This document shows positions 1-7,491 of a stretch of DNA of 64,000 nt, one piece after another. The notes under the pieces were generated by a model. The model did no database searches and was not told the origin of the DNA. It worked only from the letters and a program-made list of their open reading frames with translations. Position numbers and translations under genes: made by a program. Within the stretch, counting starts at the first letter, position 1, and each line of letters starts with the position of its first letter. The stretch is from Modestobacter marinus (GTDB taxonomy: Bacteria > Actinomycetota > Actinomycetes > Mycobacteriales > Geodermatophilaceae). The stretch covers positions 1,302,001 to 1,366,000 of the forward strand of contig NZ_JAAMPA010000001.1 of the NCBI RefSeq assembly GCF_011758655.1, read 5' to 3'.

Positions 1-41
1 CCTACGCGCGCCTGGCCCCCGGGGAGTCCGTCGAGGTCTGA
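1..41 (+). CDS. possible 3' end of an upstream gene (partial)
   Basis: Reading from position 3, the frame gives YARLAPGESVEV and then TGA at 39-41. The composition resembles a real C-terminus, but only 12 codons are visible. It would overlap the tail of the convergent EAL gene by about 40 bases. No function can be given. Confidence 0.25.
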   Translation, partial: YARLAPGESVEV

Positions 42-1885
42 GGTCCTTCGCCCGGCGTCGCGAGGGACAACGGGACCCCGACCCGCGCGTCCAGCTCGGC
101 GATCCGGGCCGCGTACCGCCGCACCCGGTCCCGCTCGGTGCGCAGCGCCCGTTCGGTCTCCACCTGCTCGGTGACGTCGGCCTGGATGCCGATGTACTGG
201 ACGACGGCGCCGGTCCCGTCGGTCACCGGGGTGAGCGTGCACTCGTTCCACCAGGTGCTGCCGTCGGAACGCCGGTTGAGCAGCACCTCCCGGCACTCGT
301 CGCCCACCTCGATCGCCGCGCGGATCCGGCCCACGGCCGCGGGGTCGGTGTCCGGGTGCTGCAGGAAGCGGCAGTTGCGGCCCAGCAGCTCGGCGGCGGG
401 CTGCCCGGCCAGCCGCTCGAACGCGGGGTTGACGTAGACCAGCGGCTGGTCGGGCAGCCGCAGGTCGACGATGGTGACGCCGGTGCCGACCGCGGCCAGC
501 GCCCGGTGCAGGAGCGCCTCGCCCGGGTCGCCGGCCGACCGCCCGGTGAGCAGCGAGGCCACGCCGGCCGGCACGTCCGCCACCGCCTGACCGTCCGCCG
601 CGGGCCCGCGCCGCGTGGTGCTCGGCGCGACCCGGGAGAGCAGCGCCCGGGCGGCCCGGACCACCGTGTCGCGCTCGTAGGTGAGGGAGAACGCGAACCG
701 GCGGGCCAGGTCCGACCCGTCGTCCCCGAGGTCGCGGGCCAGCAGCGCGGCGCTGAAGTGCGGGCTGAGCACCACGACGTCCCACTCGCCGCGCACCGGG
801 TCACCGGGTGCCAGGTCGGCCCCGCGCAGCCCCGGCAGCGGCTCCGCCGGCAGGTCCTCGCCGAGGGCAGCGACGAAGCCCACCCGCTCGACCAGGTCCC
901 GGTACCGCAGCCGGGTCGCCGGGGTGACGTGCCGCGCCTCCTGGAACGTCGTCGCGACCACGCAGGTCTCCCCCAGCCGCATGGCCTGCCGTTCCAGCTG
1001 CTTGCTGAGCTCGATCAGCAGCGCCTTGGGCGCCTCCCGGACCGGCACGTGCGCCGGCAGGCACTCGAACGGGGAGAGCAGCCGACCCTGCGGGTCAGGG
1101 GGCGGGACGGCGGGCAGCCGGAGCGCTCCGGGTCGTGCGCCCGGGGCGGCGCCGGGCCCCGGGCGGCCGAACAGCCAGCCCTGCCCGAGCGTGGCGCCCA
1201 GGCCCCGCGCCATCGCCAGGTGCGGGCCGGTCTCGATGCCCTCGGCGAGCACCAGGGCACCGGTCGACTCGGCGTAGGCGTTGACCGCGTTCATGATCTC
1301 GGCGATGGCCGGGCCGGGGCGTCCCTGCACCAGGCGCAGGTCGAGCTTGACGACGTCGGGGCGCAGCAACGGCATGAAGGCCAGCGAGAGCGACTCGGCG
1401 CCGACGTCGTCCAGGGCGATCGCCCAGCCGAACTCCCGCACCCGCGCGACGGTCCGGAGCAGTTCCGCGGGGCGGGCGGCCAGCGCACGCTCGGTGATCT
1501 CCAGGACCACCCGCAGGTCCCCCGGCACCGGCACCTCGGGGTCGAACAGCCCCGCCACGGGGGTGTCGTCCAGCACCTCGGGCTCGACGTTGACGAAGAC
1601 GGTGGAGGGGGCCAGCAGGCCGCGCGCCACCGCGCCGCGCAGCGCGGCGGCCCGGCACGCCTGGTCCAGCTCGGTGAGGCAGCCCTCGGCGCGCGCCGCG
1701 GCGAAGAGTGCGTCCGGCGCCTCCAGCGGCCCCTGCGGGCCGCGGGCGAGCGCCTCGTAGGCGACGACCCGCCCGCTGTCCAGCTCGACGATCGGCTGGA
1801 ACACGCTGCGCACGGCACGGTCCGCGATCACCGCCCGGGCACCGGTCGTCCGCTGCTCCTGGAACTGCTGCACGTCGTCCCCCAT
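2..1885 (-). CDS. EAL-DICT-LOV protein, probable light-sensing c-di-GMP phosphodiesterase
   Basis: A 627-residue protein with three domains. The EAL domain (about 25-245) keeps the catalytic set: YEALARG, the Asn of VFVNVEP, the Glu of LEITE, the two Asp of LDDVG, the Lys of VVKLDL, the Glu of AEGIE and the Gln of GQGWLFG. It should therefore hydrolyse c-di-GMP. A DICT sensory domain follows (about 270-440), then a PAS domain (about 480-600) carrying GRNCRFLQ, the flavin-adduct motif of LOV blue-light receptors; the cysteine is residue 505. A helical tail follows the LOV core. The ATG at 1885 was chosen because EAL homology begins soon after it, although the frame stays open far upstream. The gene is divergent from the GAF-domain gene at 1991. 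Light control of the EAL activity is inference from the domain order. Confidence 0.85.
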   Translation of the reverse strand: MGDDVQQFQEQRTTGARAVIADRAVRSVFQPIVELDSGRVVAYEALARGPQGPLEAPDALFAAARAEGCLTELDQACRAAALRGAVARGLLAPSTVFVNVEPEVLDDTPVAGLFDPEVPVPGDLRVVLEITERALAARPAELLRTVARVREFGWAIALDDVGAESLSLAFMPLLRPDVVKLDLRLVQGRPGPAIAEIMNAVNAYAESTGALVLAEGIETGPHLAMARGLGATLGQGWLFGRPGPGAAPGARPGALRLPAVPPPDPQGRLLSPFECLPAHVPVREAPKALLIELSKQLERQAMRLGETCVVATTFQEARHVTPATRLRYRDLVERVGFVAALGEDLPAEPLPGLRGADLAPGDPVRGEWDVVVLSPHFSAALLARDLGDDGSDLARRFAFSLTYERDTVVRAARALLSRVAPSTTRRGPAADGQAVADVPAGVASLLTGRSAGDPGEALLHRALAAVGTGVTIVDLRLPDQPLVYVNPAFERLAGQPAAELLGRNCRFLQHPDTDPAAVGRIRAAIEVGDECREVLLNRRSDGSTWWNECTLTPVTDGTGAVVQYIGIQADVTEQVETERALRTERDRVRRYAARIAELDARVGVPLSLATPGEGPQTSTDSPGARRA

Positions 1886-1990
1886 CGGAGCCGGGCATCG
1901 ACCCCCCGAGTCTGACAGCATCGTCGTGCCCGGGACGGGCGAGCACACCGGTGGGGTCGCCGGGCAGGCTGCAGGCGAACAGGGGGAACG

Positions 1991-3103
1991 GTGAGTGCCG
2001 CGTACGAACTGCCGACCTGGGCCGTCCTGCCGGCCCGGGCCGACGCGGCCTTCGACCGGCTCGCCCGGTCGGCGGCCGAGGCGCTGCGCACCCCCCGGGC
2101 GCTGGTGGTCCTGGTCTCCAAGGGCGGGCAGGTCTTCCCGGGCGCCCACGGGTTGCCCGAACCGTGGGCCAGCCGCCGCTCGATGCCGCTGAGCCACTCG
2201 ATCAGCAAGTCGGTGGCCACCAGCGGCAGCCCCCTGGCGCTGCGCGACGCCCGGGAGCACACGGAGTTCGCCACCGGCCCCTCCGTCCAGGAGCTGCACG
2301 CCGTCGCCTACGCCGGGGTGCCGCTGTGGGGCGTGCACGGGGAGCCCATCGGCGTGCTGAGCGTCATCGACACCGCGCCCCGGGACTGGACCGACGCCGA
2401 GCTCTCGACGCTGCACCGGATGGCCGACGAGACCTCGCGGCAGCTGCGGTTCCGGGTGATCGAGCTGGCCGAGCAGGAGGCGCACGCGGTCGCCGTCCGC
2501 GACGACAGCGCCGCCCAGAGCGCCGCCGAGGCGGCGCGCGCGGCGTTCGTGCTGGCCGAGGCCGACGCCGACCGGGCCCGGGTGGTCGCCCGGCTCAGCA
2601 CCGCCCTGCTGACGGCGGAGACGCTCCCCGACCTGCTGCACACGGTCGACCGGCTGGTCCGGTCCCCCCTCGGTGCCACCACCGTGCTGCTCGGGGTGGC
2701 CGAGGCGGGCTGCCCGGAGCTGCGGGTCTGGTCCGCCGTCCGGGCAGCGGCCGGCCCGGACCCGGTCGCGGGTCTCCGGGTGACGGACGCGCACCCGCTG
2801 GCGGTGGCGATGCGTGAACGGGACCTGGTGGCGGTCGCCACGCCGGAGGAGGCGGACGCCTTCCCCGGGCTGGTCGCGCTGCCCGGCCCGGGACCGGTCC
2901 TCGCCGTCCACCTGCCGCTCGGACAGCACCACTCCGACGCGGCGCTGCTGGTCGGCTGGCGGCAGCCCCGGGGACTGGACGCACCGGTGCGGGCCGTCGT
3001 CACCGACCTGGCCCGGCCGGTCGGCCACGCCCTGGACCGGGTGCTGCTGCGCGACCAGCGGCTGCGGCTGGCCGATCTGCCGCCGGGGCCGGCCCGGAGC
3101 TGA
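1991..3103 (+). CDS. GAF-domain sensory protein
   Basis: A 370-residue soluble protein. Residues about 10-160 form a GAF domain of the type seen in actinobacterial sensors (PLSHSISKSVATSG, then AGVPLWGVHGEPIGVLSVID). An Ala/Glu-rich helical linker follows, then a second GAF-like region (about 195-355). No output domain such as SpoIIE, kinase or HTH is present, so it is either a stand-alone sensor or works with a partner. The GTG start is preceded by AGGGGGA. It is divergent from the EAL-DICT-LOV gene, with about 105 bases between the two starts, so the two may share a promoter region. The ligand is unknown. Confidence 0.7.
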   Translation: MSAAYELPTWAVLPARADAAFDRLARSAAEALRTPRALVVLVSKGGQVFPGAHGLPEPWASRRSMPLSHSISKSVATSGSPLALRDAREHTEFATGPSVQELHAVAYAGVPLWGVHGEPIGVLSVIDTAPRDWTDAELSTLHRMADETSRQLRFRVIELAEQEAHAVAVRDDSAAQSAAEAARAAFVLAEADADRARVVARLSTALLTAETLPDLLHTVDRLVRSPLGATTVLLGVAEAGCPELRVWSAVRAAAGPDPVAGLRVTDAHPLAVAMRERDLVAVATPEEADAFPGLVALPGPGPVLAVHLPLGQHHSDAALLVGWRQPRGLDAPVRAVVTDLARPVGHALDRVLLRDQRLRLADLPPGPARS

Positions 3104-3123
3104 CCCGTCCCGACGGACCAGGC

Positions 3124-3864
3124 TCAGCGACCGCCGACGGAGACCTCGAACTCGACCTGGCTCACGTCGGGCCGCAGCCGGCTGAACGAGTGCACCAGCG
3201 GGTGCCCCGAGGTGTCCCGGACGGTGGTGCGCACGACGAGCAGCGGGGAGCCCGCGGTCACCTGGAGCACGTCGGCCTCGTCCGCCGCCGCCGTCCCGAC
3301 GTCGACGACGAGCCGGGCGTGCGCCAGGTCGGCGGAGTACTCCCGGCGGAGGAACTCGTAGAGGGAGCCGTGGCTGAAGTCCTCGGTGGCCGCCTTGGGG
3401 TAGCGGGCGGCGGGCAGGAAGCTGCGGACGACGTGGTTGGGCAGCCCGTCGACGCTGCGCAGCCGGACCAGCTCCACGACGTCGTCGGCGGTGGCCACGG
3501 CCAGCTCGGCGGCGATCGGCGGGGCGGCCGGCACGACGCGCTGGGTGAGCACCGAGGTGCCCACCTGGGCGCCCTGCTCGGTCATCACCGAGTGGAAGCC
3601 GGCGATCCGGTGCACGAAGCTCTCGCGGTACTCGTGCCGGATCCCCGGCCGGCTGACGAACGTGCCCCGGCCCTGCTCGCGGACCAGGTGCCCGTCGGCG
3701 ACCAGCCCGTCGACCGCGCGGCGCAGGGTGATCCGGCTGACGCCGTACTCGGCGCACAACACCGGCTCGGGAGGGAGGAGGGTGTGTTCCGGCAGCGCGG
3801 AGGCGCGTCGCCGCAACGCCTCGCGCACGGCGAGGTACTTGGGCCCCGCCTCCGAACTCGCCAC
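3124..3864 (-). CDS. GntR-family transcriptional regulator (HutC/UTRA type)
   Basis: A 246-residue repressor. The N-terminal winged helix (about 8-75) shows the GntR pattern: LPPEPVLCAEYGVSRITLRRAVDGLVADGHLVREQGRGTFV. The C-terminal UTRA effector domain (about 95-240) places it in the HutC subfamily, which binds small ligands such as sugars or amino acids. The start is GTG at 3864. It is divergent from phosphofructokinase, and a perfect 14-bp palindrome with the GTCTAGAC core typical of this subfamily lies between the genes. It probably controls itself and perhaps pfkA. The effector cannot be read from sequence. Confidence 0.85.
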   Translation of the reverse strand: MASSEAGPKYLAVREALRRRASALPEHTLLPPEPVLCAEYGVSRITLRRAVDGLVADGHLVREQGRGTFVSRPGIRHEYRESFVHRIAGFHSVMTEQGAQVGTSVLTQRVVPAAPPIAAELAVATADDVVELVRLRSVDGLPNHVVRSFLPAARYPKAATEDFSHGSLYEFLRREYSADLAHARLVVDVGTAAADEADVLQVTAGSPLLVVRTTVRDTSGHPLVHSFSRLRPDVSQVEFEVSVGGR

Positions 3865-3888
3865 GCCCAGAAAGGTACTGCACCATGA

Positions 3889-3902
3889 GACGTCTAGACG
3901 TC
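3889..3902. promoter_or_regulatory. candidate GntR operator
   Basis: GACGTCTAGACGTC is a perfect palindrome centred at 3895/3896, between the GntR start (3864) and the pfkA start (3950). HutC-type GntR repressors such as DasR bind sites with a GTCTAGAC core. That this protein binds here is inferred from position and core sequence. Confidence 0.55.
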
Positions 3903-3949
3903 ATGACGTACGGTTGCCCCGCCCGACCCCCTCGTCCGGAGGAGAGCAC

Positions 3950-4978
3950 GTGCGCATCGGAGTCCTGACCGGCGGCGGAGACTGCCCCGGTCTCAACGCC
4001 GTCCTACGAGCGGTGGTCCGCACCGCGGAGAAGCAGTACGGCAGCGACGTCGTGGGGTTCCGCAACGGCTGGCGCGGCCTGCTCGACGACGACGCGATGC
4101 CGCTGGACCGCCCCATGGTCCACAACCTGCTGACCCGGGGCGGCACGATCCTCGGCTCGGCCCGGGTCGCACCGGAGAAGATCCGCGACGGGCTGGGCCG
4201 GATGCGCGAGGTGCTCGACGCCCACGGGGTCGACGTGCTGGTGCCCATCGGCGGCGAGGGCACCCTCACCGCCGCCGCCTGGCTCTCCTCGGAGGGCGTG
4301 CCGGTGGTCGGCGTCCCGAAGACGATCGACAACGACATCGACGGCACCGACCTGACGTTCGGCTTCGACACCGCGGTCAGCATCGCCACCGACATGATCG
4401 ACCGGCTGCACACCACCGCCGAGTCCCACCAGCGGGTGCTGCTGGTCGAGGTGATGGGCCGGCACGCCGGCTGGATCGCGCTGAACTCCGGGATGGCCGC
4501 CGGGGCGCACCTGATGATCACCCCCGAGGAGCCCTTCGACATCGAGGAGGTCTGCGAGCTGGTCACCGCCCGGTTCGAGCGGGGCCACCGGCACGTCATC
4601 GGGGTCATCAGCGAGGGGGCGACGCCGAAGCCGGGCACGATGCCGCTGCGCGACGGCGGGCTCGACGAGTTCGGCCACCGCCGGTTCACCGGCGTCGCCC
4701 AGCAGCTGGGCGAGGAGCTGGAACGGCGCACCGGCAAGGAGGTGCGGACGACGGTGCTCGGCCACGTGCAGCGCGGCGGGACCCCGACGTCCTTCGACCG
4801 GGTGCTGGCCACCCGCTTCGGGCTGCACGCCACGATCGCCGCCCACGAGGGGCACGTCGGGCAGATGGTCGCCCTGCACGGCACCGAGATCGCGCTCGTC
4901 CCGCTGGCGGACGCCGTGGCCCGGCTGAAGACCGTGCCCCCGTCGCGCCTGGGCGAGACGACGGCCTTCACCGGCTGA
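3950..4978 (+). CDS. pfkA: 6-phosphofructokinase
   Basis: A 342-residue phosphofructokinase that phosphorylates fructose 6-phosphate to the 1,6-bisphosphate in glycolysis. It shows GVLTGGGDCPGLNAVLRA, the nucleotide motif PIGGEGT, the catalytic PKTIDNDIDGTD, MGRHAGWIA and LGHVQRGGTPTSFDR. The GGEG form (Gly where PPi-dependent enzymes have Asp) predicts ATP as donor, although PKTIDND carries the Lys otherwise seen in PPi enzymes; this mixed pattern is usual in actinobacterial ATP-PFKs. The GTG start follows GGAGGAGAG. It is divergent from a GntR regulator with a palindromic site between them. Confidence 0.92.
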   Translation: MRIGVLTGGGDCPGLNAVLRAVVRTAEKQYGSDVVGFRNGWRGLLDDDAMPLDRPMVHNLLTRGGTILGSARVAPEKIRDGLGRMREVLDAHGVDVLVPIGGEGTLTAAAWLSSEGVPVVGVPKTIDNDIDGTDLTFGFDTAVSIATDMIDRLHTTAESHQRVLLVEVMGRHAGWIALNSGMAAGAHLMITPEEPFDIEEVCELVTARFERGHRHVIGVISEGATPKPGTMPLRDGGLDEFGHRRFTGVAQQLGEELERRTGKEVRTTVLGHVQRGGTPTSFDRVLATRFGLHATIAAHEGHVGQMVALHGTEIALVPLADAVARLKTVPPSRLGETTAFTG

Positions 4979-5024
4979 GCGGCTCCCGCCCCGCCGTCCG
5001 CCCGGGCCGGTGCGTGCCGGGCCC

Positions 5025-5933
5025 TCACCACTCCCAGCGGTAGCCCAGCACGCACCGGCCCGGCGGCACCAGCTCGAAGGACGCCTGCCCGTCGACCAGT
5101 TCCACGGGCTCGACCCGCTCGGCGGTCTCCGACTCCACCGACGCCCAGCACCCGCGCAGCAACCGCCGCGGCCGGGCGGCCGGGTCGAAGTGCACGGTGA
5201 TCGCCAGGTGCCGGACCGAGGCGGTGACCCCGCGCCGGAACTCCGGTGCCGGGGGCTCGGGGTAGGCGAACACCGTCTGGTACTCCAGGTGGGTGGTCTG
5301 CCCGGCCAGCAGCGGCCGGGACAGCAGCACCTCCACCACGTGGATCGGCGTGCCGGCCACCCGGAACGCCCGGACCGGGTCCCCGCCGTGCAGCACCGAC
5401 ACCGCGGCGTACGCGGTGTCGAAGGCGTAGGTGTACCGGTCGGTCGCCTCGACCGCCTCCAGCAGCTGCCGGGTGTGGTGCAGCCGGGGAGACCGGTCCG
5501 GGCCGACGTGGTGCTCCTCGGCCAGCTGCAGGGTGCGCCACGGCCGCGGCGGCATGGGCTCCTCCGGCCCGAGCGCGTCGGCGACCACCAGCTGACGGGC
5601 GGTGCTCCGGCCGCTGCGCAGGTTGCGCAGCTCGTCGGCGTCCTCGTCGGTGAACTCGAACGCCCGGATGAACAGCTCGAGGGTCGCGTCGGAGAGCCGG
5701 TCACCGTTCAGCGCCCGGCCGACCCGGTTCTCCAGGCTGCGCGACCGGTGCCCGTCGTCGACCTCGCCGGCGTCGAACAGGTGCTCGGCCAGGACGGCGG
5801 CCACCGCCGCCCGGGACAGCTCGGCACGCCGCACCACGCTGTGCACCTGCCAGCGCCGCCGGTACCGCGGCTCCCCCAGCAGGTCGGTCAGCCGCCGGGC
5901 CGCCAGCCGCAGGCCCCACGCCGGGTCCACCAC
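5025..5933 (-). CDS. hypothetical protein
   Basis: Not recognised. The frame is open back to 6092, but the first 50 or so codons look like low-complexity noise. The GTG at 5933 follows a GGGGGTGG ribosome-site-like stretch, so it was chosen; the start is uncertain. This gives about 302 residues. The N-terminal third is helical and Arg-rich (LRLAARRLTDLLGEPRYRRR), followed by a segment resembling a small helix-turn-helix region (ALNGDRLSDATLELFIRAFEF). The C-terminal half is beta-rich with no membrane segment or catalytic motif I recognise. It lies tail-to-tail with pfkA. Confidence 0.55.
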   Translation of the reverse strand: MVDPAWGLRLAARRLTDLLGEPRYRRRWQVHSVVRRAELSRAAVAAVLAEHLFDAGEVDDGHRSRSLENRVGRALNGDRLSDATLELFIRAFEFTDEDADELRNLRSGRSTARQLVVADALGPEEPMPPRPWRTLQLAEEHHVGPDRSPRLHHTRQLLEAVEATDRYTYAFDTAYAAVSVLHGGDPVRAFRVAGTPIHVVEVLLSRPLLAGQTTHLEYQTVFAYPEPPAPEFRRGVTASVRHLAITVHFDPAARPRRLLRGCWASVESETAERVEPVELVDGQASFELVPPGRCVLGYRWEW

Positions 5934-6123
5934 CGCGCCCACCCCCGTCCACCTGCCGGGCCGGGCGTCCGCGGCGGACACGTCACGGCCACGTCCGATG
6001 TGTACCAACGCGGAGCGGCGTCCGCGAGGCGCGGGGGGACCCACGGCAGCCGCCGACCGGCTCGTCAGCAGGCACCGGTCGGGTCCGCACACCGCCCTGT
6101 CCCCGCGGGGTGCGGACCGCAGG

Positions 6124-7455
6124 TCACCGCGGCGGAGCGGTGACCGGCCCGGGCTGCAGCTCGATCACGGTCACCTCCGGGCGGGCGCCCACCCGCATCG
6201 GCGGACCCCAGTAGCCGGCGCCGGCGGTCACGTACAGCTGGGTGTCGCCCTGGGTCGACCAGCCCTCGACGACCGGCTGGTCCAGCAGGACGGCGTAGTC
6301 GAAGGGCCACAGCTGACCGCCGTGGGTGTGCCCGGACAGCTGCAGGTCGACCCCGGCGGCGCGGGCCTGCTCCACCTGCACCGGCTGGTGCGCCATCAGC
6401 ACCACAGGGACGGCGTCGTCCCGGCCGTCCAGGGCCGCGTCGAGGTCGGCGCCGTGGCCGGGCAACCCGGACGCGGCCGCCGTCCGGTCGTCGATGCCGG
6501 CCAGGTCCACCGTGGCGCCCCCGCGGCCGATCGGGACCCGCTCGTTGCGGAGCACGTCGACGCCGAGCGTGGACAGGTGCCGCAGCCACTGCCCGGTGTC
6601 GACGAAGTACTCGTGGTTGCCGGTCACGAAGTAGACGCCCTGGTCGCTGACCAGGTCGGCCAGCGGGGCGACGTCCTCCCGCAGCTCGCTCACCTCGCCG
6701 TCGACCAGGTCACCGACGATCGCCACCACGTCGGGGCGCTGGGCGTTGACCGTCTCCACCACCCGCTCGAACCGCCGCCCGCCGTAGGTGCTGGACAGGT
6801 GCCCGTCGGAGAAGGTGACGATCCGCAGCCCGGCCAGCGCCGGGTCCAGCCGCGGGATCCGGATCGGCACGCGCCGGACGACCGGGGCCGAGTTGGCCAG
6901 GACGACGCCGGTGCCCGCCGTCCCGACCGCGATCGCACCCGCCCCGACGGCCAGCGTGCGCGCCAGGAACAGCCGGCGGGAGGGGTCGGGCACCTGGTGG
7001 TCCAGCCGGACCGCACCGCCGGCGGGTGCCGCGCCGGGCCCCGGCGGAGCCGGCTCGTCGAGCCGGCCCGGACCGCTCCGGGCGCTCACCGGCTCCACCG
7101 CGGCGCTCGCCGGGAGCGGCACGTCGACCGGCTCGGGCCGGCGCCGGCGCTGCACCAGCCGGACCAGCACCCGTACCGGCTCGGTCGCGAGCGTCGCGAG
7201 GAACAGGTAGAAGGCCAGGCCCAGCCAGGTGTAGCCGGCCCAGTCCAGCACGCCGGCACCGACCGGCAGCCGGCCGCGCAGCAGCACGACGAGCACCGGC
7301 AGCACTGCCAGCACGACCAGGAGGACCGTCAGCCGGCGCCGGACACGCCCCGGCCGGGTGGTGCTGCGGACCAGCCGCCACCACAGGTAGCCGTGCAGCA
7401 GGACCACGACGAGCAGCACGGTCAGGCCGAAACCGAGCAGGCCGATCAGGGACAC
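6124..7455 (-). CDS. membrane-anchored metallophosphoesterase (YkuE/YaeI-like)
   Basis: A 443-residue protein. Three or so hydrophobic helices occupy about 1-110, with a further hydrophobic stretch after RRLFLARTLAVGAGAIAVG (about 165-185). The catalytic domain follows with the calcineurin-like metal-binding set: FSDGHL, GDLVDGE, GNHEYF, AHQP and SGHTHGGQ. The first motif has the D-x-H form. Family members act as phosphodiesterases outside the membrane, and some cleave lipid intermediates; the substrate here is unknown. GTG start after AGGAGCG. It lies 36 bases downstream of the CYTH-CHAD gene on the same strand, so the two are probably co-transcribed. Confidence 0.85.
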   Translation of the reverse strand: MSLIGLLGFGLTVLLVVVLLHGYLWWRLVRSTTRPGRVRRRLTVLLVVLAVLPVLVVLLRGRLPVGAGVLDWAGYTWLGLAFYLFLATLATEPVRVLVRLVQRRRRPEPVDVPLPASAAVEPVSARSGPGRLDEPAPPGPGAAPAGGAVRLDHQVPDPSRRLFLARTLAVGAGAIAVGTAGTGVVLANSAPVVRRVPIRIPRLDPALAGLRIVTFSDGHLSSTYGGRRFERVVETVNAQRPDVVAIVGDLVDGEVSELREDVAPLADLVSDQGVYFVTGNHEYFVDTGQWLRHLSTLGVDVLRNERVPIGRGGATVDLAGIDDRTAAASGLPGHGADLDAALDGRDDAVPVVLMAHQPVQVEQARAAGVDLQLSGHTHGGQLWPFDYAVLLDQPVVEGWSTQGDTQLYVTAGAGYWGPPMRVGARPEVTVIELQPGPVTAPPR

Positions 7456-7491
7456 CGGCGCGCTCCTGGAGGTCGGGGTGGGGCCCCGAGG

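Noticed and set aside
1886-3949. Upstream extension of the EAL-DICT-LOV frame to more than 1300 residues
   Set aside because: The extension runs antisense to the GAF gene and through the GntR gene out of frame, and is Arg/Pro-rich noise. The ATG at 1885 starts just before the EAL homology.
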